18,220 bases of DNA. It comes from an uncultured Candidatus Melainabacteria bacterium. Lineage in GTDB: Bacteria; Cyanobacteriota; Vampirovibrionia; Gastranaerophilales; Gastranaerophilaceae. The notes beneath the pieces are model-generated. The model saw only the letters and a program-made list of their open reading frames with translations. It did no database searches and was not told where the DNA came from. The stretch spans positions 1 to 18,220 of the forward strand of contig CAKUZD010000012.1 in the NCBI GenBank assembly GCA_934718275.1, written 5' to 3'. The position numbers and the translations under genes were made by a program. Positions 13,874 to 18,220 of this stretch are shown here, in pieces (within the stretch, counting starts at the first letter, position 1; every line of letters begins with the position of its first letter).

Positions 13874-15089
13874 ACATTTTTTGTAAAAGACCTTTTTTAT
13901 AATCATTATAAAAATCAAGTAAAATATTTGCTTTTTCTATAATATTATCAATTTTTGATATTATATTTGAAATTTTTACTTGCTCATTATATACAGGACA
14001 AGAAAATTTATATTTTGAATATTCTTTTGCATTTATTCCGGGTTGTCCAGAACGAGTCGACATTATTGATACCCATTTTTTGTATTTAGAAGTTTGAGTG
14101 ATATAAAAAATAAAATTACTGTAATATTCTTCTTTTATAGAAAATTTTATTAAGAATCCTGCAAAATACATCTTTCCGTCATTTTCATTATATAAATATG
14201 TCTTTCCTGTACTTGCCCCTGTTCTGGCAAATAATAAGTCATTAATTTTTAACTTGTAATCATCTGATAAAACACAATCTGGGGAAACGATATCCAAATT
14301 ATTAAATTTACCTGTAGTTTCATCAATATCAGTAATTCTGATATATTTATTTTCTCCGTCATAATCTTTTGATGCAGCATTTAAGCCATAAGATATATTG
14401 CCTGTTACTTCTCCGAGAGCTTTTTCTTCCCATGTTGGATAATCGTTGCCGTTATCGTCTTTAAATCTCAATTTTTGACTGAATATTGCAGAAAGCAATC
14501 CTCTTTTATACTTCTTGAGGAGTTCTACAAGTTCTTTTTGTTTTTCGATTTTCTTGTCGATTAAGGTCAAAAAGGATGCTATTTTTTCTTGCTCCGGTAA
14601 ACTTGGAAATGCGATTTTAATATCTTTAAAGCTGTTATAACTAATTTGTTTCCCATCCCTAATACCTTCTACTGCAATGTTAAGAGATTTTATAAAATTA
14701 TAAGTTTTGAAATAATACTTAAAAAAATCGTAAGAAATATTTTGTTTATTATTTAGTATAGTATATGCCGGACTAACAATTCCTTCTAATTCCGAATATT
14801 CGAGTCCACCTTGGAAAGAACGAAGGCTTATAATAAAATTACCAGGTTTAACTATTTTATAAGATTTTAAGGATTTATTTTCGTATTTTATATTAATTCC
14901 ACAACTTTCTCTTAGGATAACGCCTTTATCTTGTGTCACTGCAAGTACAGGCAATAAAGGGTTATTTTTTATAGAAATATTTTCAAATATTTCTTCTGTT
15001 TTTACCCTTTTCCACTCATCATTATACCCTTTAAAGCGGAGTTTGGGAACATTCTTACCCCTGTCTTCAAGATGATAACTTGAGGTCAA
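13866..15089 (-). CDS. hsdS: Second hsdS in inverse orientation, silent recognition-domain donor
   Basis: The frame is open for 407 codons and has the same plan as the expressed copy: KLRFKGYNDEW, a first recognition domain (about 30-180), the identical central coiled coil, a second recognition domain (about 240-390) and a closing YKKGLLQKMFI. Both variable domains are unrelated to those of the other gene. The frame opens only at a TTG just outside the outer inverted repeat. No Shine-Dalgarno precedes it, and the upstream bases belong to the divergent recombinase leader. It is therefore probably not translated in this orientation and serves as a donor that becomes expressed after inversion. 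It is intact, with no frameshift or internal stop, which implies selection for use. Confidence 0.85.
   Translation of the reverse strand: MTSSYHLEDRGKNVPKLRFKGYNDEWKRVKTEEIFENISIKNNPLLPVLAVTQDKGVILRESCGINIKYENKSLKSYKIVKPGNFIISLRSFQGGLEYSELEGIVSPAYTILNNKQNISYDFFKYYFKTYNFIKSLNIAVEGIRDGKQISYNSFKDIKIAFPSLPEQEKIASFLTLIDKKIEKQKELVELLKKYKRGLLSAIFSQKLRFKDDNGNDYPTWEEKALGEVTGNISYGLNAASKDYDGENKYIRITDIDETTGKFNNLDIVSPDCVLSDDYKLKINDLLFARTGASTGKTYLYNENDGKMYFAGFLIKFSIKEEYYSNFIFYITQTSKYKKWVSIMSTRSGQPGINAKEYSKYKFSCPVYNEQVKISNIISKIDNIIEKANILLDFYNDYKKGLLQKMFI
14421..14591 (-). repeat. Inner hsdS inverted repeat (IR2), right copy
   Basis: Exact inverse copy of 13217-13387. Complete identity over 171 bases, against unrelated flanking sequence, points to recent exchange or gene conversion. 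Confidence 0.93.
15008..15083 (-). repeat. Outer hsdS inverted repeat (IR1), right copy
   Basis: Inverse copy of 12695-12770 with one mismatch. It ends 53 bases before the start of the recombinase gene, so inversion leaves that gene and its leader in place. Confidence 0.9.
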
Positions 15090-15136
15090 AAATTCTTCTA
15101 AATACCTTAATAAATAGATATATGGAGGAATTTATT

Positions 15137-16093
15137 ATGAAAAAAATGACAAAAAACACTACTTTTAAAACTTTGACACACTTATGGTTAAAAGAAAAAC
15201 AATCTTTAGTAACACCATCAACCTATGCTGGATTTTTACTTATTGTTGAAAATCACCTGATTCCGTATTTTGGAACTCAAAAAATATATTATATCAATGA
15301 ACCTAAAATTCAAGAATTTATTTTTTATCTATTCAATAATGGAAGACTTAATAATAAAGGTGGTTTAACCGTTAAAACTATTCGAGATATTATTCTTGTA
15401 TTAAGACTTACATTAAATTTCGCATACAAATCAAGAGTAATAGAGGCTTTAAACTGGAACTTAATAGAATATCCTAAAGATTTGTCCGTTAAAAAAGTTA
15501 TAGCATTATCCAAAGATGAAGAACAAATGTTAATACAAACAATTTATTTAAATTTAACAAGAAAATCCGTTGGGATACTGTTGACATTATTTACTGGATT
15601 AAGGATAGGAGAGCTATGTGGATTGCAAATGTCAGACATATCATTATGCAATAATACTATTACTGTAAACAAAACCGTTCAAAGAATTTATGATAAATTA
15701 AATAAAACATCTTATATTCATATCGGAGCACCAAAAACAAAGAGTTCTCAAAGAACTATACCTGTACCATCATTATTGATGAATATTATAAAAAAGTTTT
15801 ATACTAATAACCCTAATCATTACTTTTTGACAGGAAAAACAACACCAACAGAACCAAGAGTTTACAGACAATTTTTTACAAGATTCGTAAAAAAACATAA
15901 ACTAACCCCGATAAAATTTCACGAGCTACGGCATACCTTTGCAATTAGAGCAATTGAAATATCTGATTTTGACATAAAGTCGCTATCTGAAATCTTAGGA
16001 CATAAAAATGTATCATTTACTCTAAATGTCTACGGCAGAGCAAATCTTCAACAAAAAATCAAATGCATGAATCTGTTGAATGATTTACTATAA
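15137..16093 (+). CDS. Tyrosine recombinase, candidate hsdS invertase and/or island integrase
   Basis: 318 residues from the ATG at 15137, chosen because GGAGG lies 8 bases before it; the frame is open back to 15080 but without a start signal. Residues 10-110 are the SAM-like core-binding domain. The catalytic domain carries Arg156 (TGLRIGELCGL), a lysine in the PKTKSSQRTIPVP turn, His262 and Arg265 (HELRHTF), His289 (LGHKN) and the nucleophile Tyr299 (VYGRA), so the set is complete. It lies next to the hsdS inversion region, as the recombinases of phase-variable type I loci do, for example in Streptococcus pneumoniae. It is also the only complete integrase in a tRNA-bounded island, 1.7 kb from attR. 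One enzyme could serve either task; sequence alone does not decide. Overlap of the kinase promoter with its stop suggests linked expression. Confidence 0.9.
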   Translation: MKKMTKNTTFKTLTHLWLKEKQSLVTPSTYAGFLLIVENHLIPYFGTQKIYYINEPKIQEFIFYLFNNGRLNNKGGLTVKTIRDIILVLRLTLNFAYKSRVIEALNWNLIEYPKDLSVKKVIALSKDEEQMLIQTIYLNLTRKSVGILLTLFTGLRIGELCGLQMSDISLCNNTITVNKTVQRIYDKLNKTSYIHIGAPKTKSSQRTIPVPSLLMNIIKKFYTNNPNHYFLTGKTTPTEPRVYRQFFTRFVKKHKLTPIKFHELRHTFAIRAIEISDFDIKSLSEILGHKNVSFTLNVYGRANLQQKIKCMNLLNDLL

Positions 16094-16094
16094 T
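16089..16094 (+). promoter_or_regulatory. Possible -10 element for the kinase gene
   Basis: A perfect TATAAT overlaps the stop codon of the recombinase gene, 20 bases before the kinase ATG. No convincing -35 hexamer stands at the right distance, so this is tentative. Confidence 0.25.
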
Positions 16095-16114
16095 ACTTAA
16101 TACTTAGTATATTT

Positions 16115-17698
16115 ATGTTAACATTAAAAACAAAGAGGAATGTAATATTGAGTATTATTGATAAAAAGAAATTGTCTGAATTGATAAAAAACATCCAATG
16201 TATAGAAACAACTTTAGGAACATTTAATATTGGTAAAACAATAGGAGAGGGTGGAACATCTATTGTAAGAAAAGCTCATATTGATAATTTAAATAAGGAA
16301 TTTGCTATTAAATTCTTGGCTGAAAATTTGAAAGCAAAACCTTCAAAACAGTATAAAAGATTTAAGCAGGCCTATATAAATTTATTTTATGACCAACATT
16401 TTCTTCCGATTGTTCCACAATTATATTTTGGAGAATTACAAGAAAAAGATTTCATAATACCATTTACGATTATGCCATATCTGCCTAAAACTTTGAAAAA
16501 CTACAGAAAAGGGTTGGGAAGTAATTTTAATTTTCAGAATTTTGAAAATATTTTTAATTGTTTGCTTAATAACATTGAAAAAATTCATCAATACAATATT
16601 ATACATAGGGATATAAAACCGGAAAATATTTTTATAGCAGGTAATAATCTCTTAATAGGGGACTTTGATATTTCAAAATTTAACGATACGAATCATATAA
16701 AATTGATAGATACGCGTTCTGGAGAAAGACTTGCAAATTATGCTTTTTCTGCACCGGAACAATCTGATTCAACCCTAGGAAAAGTGAGCAATGCTTCGGA
16801 TTGGTTTGCATTTGGACAAGTTTTATACTGGTTAATAACACAAAGTACAATCAAAGGACAAAATCCAGTTCAAGTGAAAGAAATTGATAAAAGTTGGTTT
16901 AAATATAATGATCTAATAAATAAATTAACTTCCCAAAATCCTCAAGAACGATTAAGTAGCAAAGGTGATATTGAAATTTTTTTAAAAAAGAATGATGAAT
17001 CAATAAAGCAATTTGAACAAGAAAATAATATTATTAGAAGTAATGAAATATTTAATGAAATTCTTCGTAAAAATTTTCCAGGGAAACGTAATTTATTTAA
17101 AATCAATGACAAATCTGAAATTCAAAACTTATTCTATGACTTAAACAATAATGTAGAAGTTACACGTCTGTATTATCGATTTTACCATCTAACTGGTGGT
17201 GATTTTTATATTCGTAGGATTGAAAAAATGCAAAATCATATTGACGGTGAATTTTGGCTTTTAAATAATTATGAATTTTATATTAATAATCTATGGATAT
17301 ACAAAGATGATGTCGGATATGATTTTATTGTAATTGATATAAAAGCAATGAAAACTAATGATGTTTTTGGAGAACCTTGCGAGTCAAGTGTATGGGTTGG
17401 TGCAGGTTATGATCAAGGAGAGTACATTTCAAGTAATGAATATGAAGACGGTTATTCCACAAAATTAGGTAAATTATCAAATGATGCTGAATTTAGAGAA
17501 AGATATGTAAAAAAAGATCTATTAGTTATATCCCCACAATTCAGTAGTATGTATAATGCATTTGAAGGTGAAAATATCAAAAAGTTATTTACATTATATA
17601 AAAATAATAATATGGTGTTAAAAGAAGAATTTTTAAAAGAAATCATGCCACCAAAAGTATTAAGACATATATCTCATTTGATGATTTTAGGTTACTAA
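16115..17698 (+). CDS. Serine/threonine protein kinase with unassigned C-terminal domain
   Basis: 527 residues. The Hanks-type kinase domain spans about 30-290: glycine loop GEGGTSIV (44-51), Lys66 in FAIKFL, catalytic loop HRDIKPEN (164-171), metal-binding DFD (183-185) in place of the usual DFG, then SAPEQ (212-216) and SDWFAFG (228-234). All catalytic residues are there, so it should be active. Residues 300-527 match no family that I recognise; they contain aromatic-rich strands (LYYRFYHLTGGDFYIRRIEK, WLLNNYEFYINNLWIY). There are no membrane segments, so it is a cytoplasmic kinase, unlike PknB with its PASTA tail. ATG 16115 lacks a Shine-Dalgarno; TTG 16148 has AGAGGAA 8 bases before it and may be the true start. 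As the last gene before attR it is probably cargo, and kinases do occur in phage-defence systems, but no target is evident. Confidence 0.85.
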   Translation: MLTLKTKRNVILSIIDKKKLSELIKNIQCIETTLGTFNIGKTIGEGGTSIVRKAHIDNLNKEFAIKFLAENLKAKPSKQYKRFKQAYINLFYDQHFLPIVPQLYFGELQEKDFIIPFTIMPYLPKTLKNYRKGLGSNFNFQNFENIFNCLLNNIEKIHQYNIIHRDIKPENIFIAGNNLLIGDFDISKFNDTNHIKLIDTRSGERLANYAFSAPEQSDSTLGKVSNASDWFAFGQVLYWLITQSTIKGQNPVQVKEIDKSWFKYNDLINKLTSQNPQERLSSKGDIEIFLKKNDESIKQFEQENNIIRSNEIFNEILRKNFPGKRNLFKINDKSEIQNLFYDLNNNVEVTRLYYRFYHLTGGDFYIRRIEKMQNHIDGEFWLLNNYEFYINNLWIYKDDVGYDFIVIDIKAMKTNDVFGEPCESSVWVGAGYDQGEYISSNEYEDGYSTKLGKLSNDAEFRERYVKKDLLVISPQFSSMYNAFEGENIKKLFTLYKNNNMVLKEEFLKEIMPPKVLRHISHLMILGY

Positions 17699-17819
17699 AA
17701 ATAAATTTTTATCATTATATAGTAATTTACTTTTTCCGGTCATATAAATAATCATCTTCATCTCATTGTTAATTAAATTTTGTTCTGTATGTTAAATTAC
17801 ACTCACCTACGATTAAGTA

Positions 17820-17835
17820 AATTCCCCTTACCGCC
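17820..17835 (+). repeat. attR, second copy of the tRNA-Glu 3' end
   Basis: It is identical to 2064-2079 and has no tRNA 5' part before it. Beyond it the sequence continues GGAAAC rather than the ACCA found after the tRNA, as expected when an integrated element has displaced the original downstream DNA. Bases 17699-17819 hold no gene. Confidence 0.75.
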
Positions 17836-17869
17836 GGAAACTTTCTTTTTAGCGCAAAAAGAAAGTTCC
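17836..17869. terminator. Hairpin immediately after attR, possibly the old tRNA transcript end
   Basis: GGAAACTTTCTTTTT (17836-17850) pairs with AAAAAGAAAGTTCC (17856-17869) around the loop AGCGC, with one bulged A. Before the island entered, this hairpin would have followed the tRNA-Glu gene directly. No T-run follows, so its use as a terminator is uncertain. Confidence 0.4.
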
Positions 17870-18220
17870 ACAAAGAAAAAGCACCACTCAGATATTGGTC
17901 TTGGGTAAGAAAAAGTAATCAAAAAGAAAAGACCACTCGAGTTTTTGACAGATTTTATCAGGGTTTTGATTTTTTTAGCGCAAAAAGAAAGTTCCACAAA
18001 GAAAAAGCATCACTCAGATATTGGTCTAGGGGAAGAAAAAGTAATCAAAAAGAAAAAATTACTTAGATTTTTGACGAATTTTATCAATTTTTTTGAGTTT
18101 TTAGCGCAAAAAAGTTCTACTATTTTTTACGTCTTGTTTTTAGCTTTTTGGCATGTTCTTTGCGTTCTTTGTCTATAATTTCAAATCCGATTTTTTTGAG
18201 TATTTTTATTTTTTCATCAA
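17851..18220. repeat. Tandem repeat, 126-bp period
   Basis: AGCGCAAAAA recurs at 17851, 17977 and 18103, exactly 126 bases apart each time. The first two units agree almost completely for their first 80 or so bases, differing at only a few positions, and loosely after that. The third keeps only about 17 bases before diverging. The period is a multiple of three, but the frames across it are low-complexity Lys/Phe-rich and have no Shine-Dalgarno, so I read it as a non-coding intergenic repeat. No gene is seen to the end of the window. Confidence 0.7.

Larger units (their letters stand above)
2064..17835. mobile_element. Integrative genomic island at tRNA-Glu, about 15.8 kb
   Basis: The region is bounded by 16-bp direct repeats of the tRNA-Glu 3' end. 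It contains a Mu/Tn7-type transposition module on the left. On the right is a defence-type cargo: HEPN protein, type I restriction-modification with invertible hsdS, RhuM-Fic, tyrosine recombinase and Ser/Thr kinase. The tyrosine recombinase at 15137-16093 is 1.7 kb from attR and could be the island integrase. No conjugation, replication or capsid genes are seen. It may be a composite: a transposon that inserted in, or was captured by, an integrative element. Confidence 0.65.

Noticed and set aside
12653..15089. Assembly artefact (inverted duplication) as cause of the two hsdS genes
   Set aside because: Only the conserved segments are duplicated; the four recognition domains and the flanks are all different, as in genuine invertible loci.
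17945..18178. Open frame of 77 codons across the tandem repeat, and a 64-codon frame on the other strand
   Set aside because: Low-complexity Lys/Phe-rich translation created by the 126-bp repeat, with no Shine-Dalgarno and no recognisable domain.
1..18220. CRISPR array
   Set aside because: No series of 25-40-base repeats with unique spacers is present; the only tandem array has a 126-base unit without spacers.

Overview
Organism. The window is AT-rich (roughly 30% G+C by eye), reads in the standard code, and most genes have purine-rich Shine-Dalgarno sites. The body of its tRNA-Glu (UCGUCUAG...GGAC) resembles cyanobacterial and plastid tRNA-Glu, and short palindromic repeats are common. This would fit a gut Gastranaerophilales/Melainabacteria-type bacterium, but another AT-rich lineage is possible; this is a low-confidence guess.

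Layout. (1) 1-2083 is chromosomal backbone: the last 25 codons of a parvulin-type peptidyl-prolyl isomerase, a repeat-rich gap, a small membrane-anchored protein and an HSL-type esterase (both minus strand), and tRNA-Glu(CTC). (2) The last 16 bases shared with the 3' end of that tRNA (2064-2079) recur exactly at 17820-17835. The 15.76 kb between them therefore looks like an integrative island in the tRNA 3' end. (3) The left part of the island (about 2225-6150) is a Mu/Tn7-type transposition module. It has an array of ACTTGCAC sites, an HTH regulator, a DDE transposase, an AAA+ ATPase partner, and a small protein with a winged-helix-like start and an orphan integrase-type core-binding domain. 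A 90-bp GC-rich palindromic element has split the ATPase/third-gene junction. (4) The right part (6348-17698) looks like defence cargo: an AbiJ-NTD3/Ymh-type HEPN protein, hsdR, hsdM, a RhuM-Fic/Doc fusion, an expressed hsdS, a second hsdS in opposite orientation without its own start signals, a tyrosine recombinase, and a Ser/Thr protein kinase with an unassigned C-terminal half. (5) After attR (17836-18220) lies a hairpin and a 126-bp-period tandem repeat with no convincing gene.

How it works together. The two hsdS genes share two nested inverted repeats: an outer one (12695-12770 / 15008-15083) and a perfect 171-bp inner one (13217-13387 / 14421-14591). Inversion at either would exchange both, or only the second, target recognition domain, so one locus can encode four specificity subunits. 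The adjacent tyrosine recombinase is the obvious candidate invertase, although it could also be the island integrase. RhuM-Fic sits between hsdM and hsdS behind its own predicted promoter, which overlaps a perfect 12-bp inverted repeat. The overall picture is a phase-variable type I restriction-modification island with three further candidate stress or abortive-infection proteins attached.
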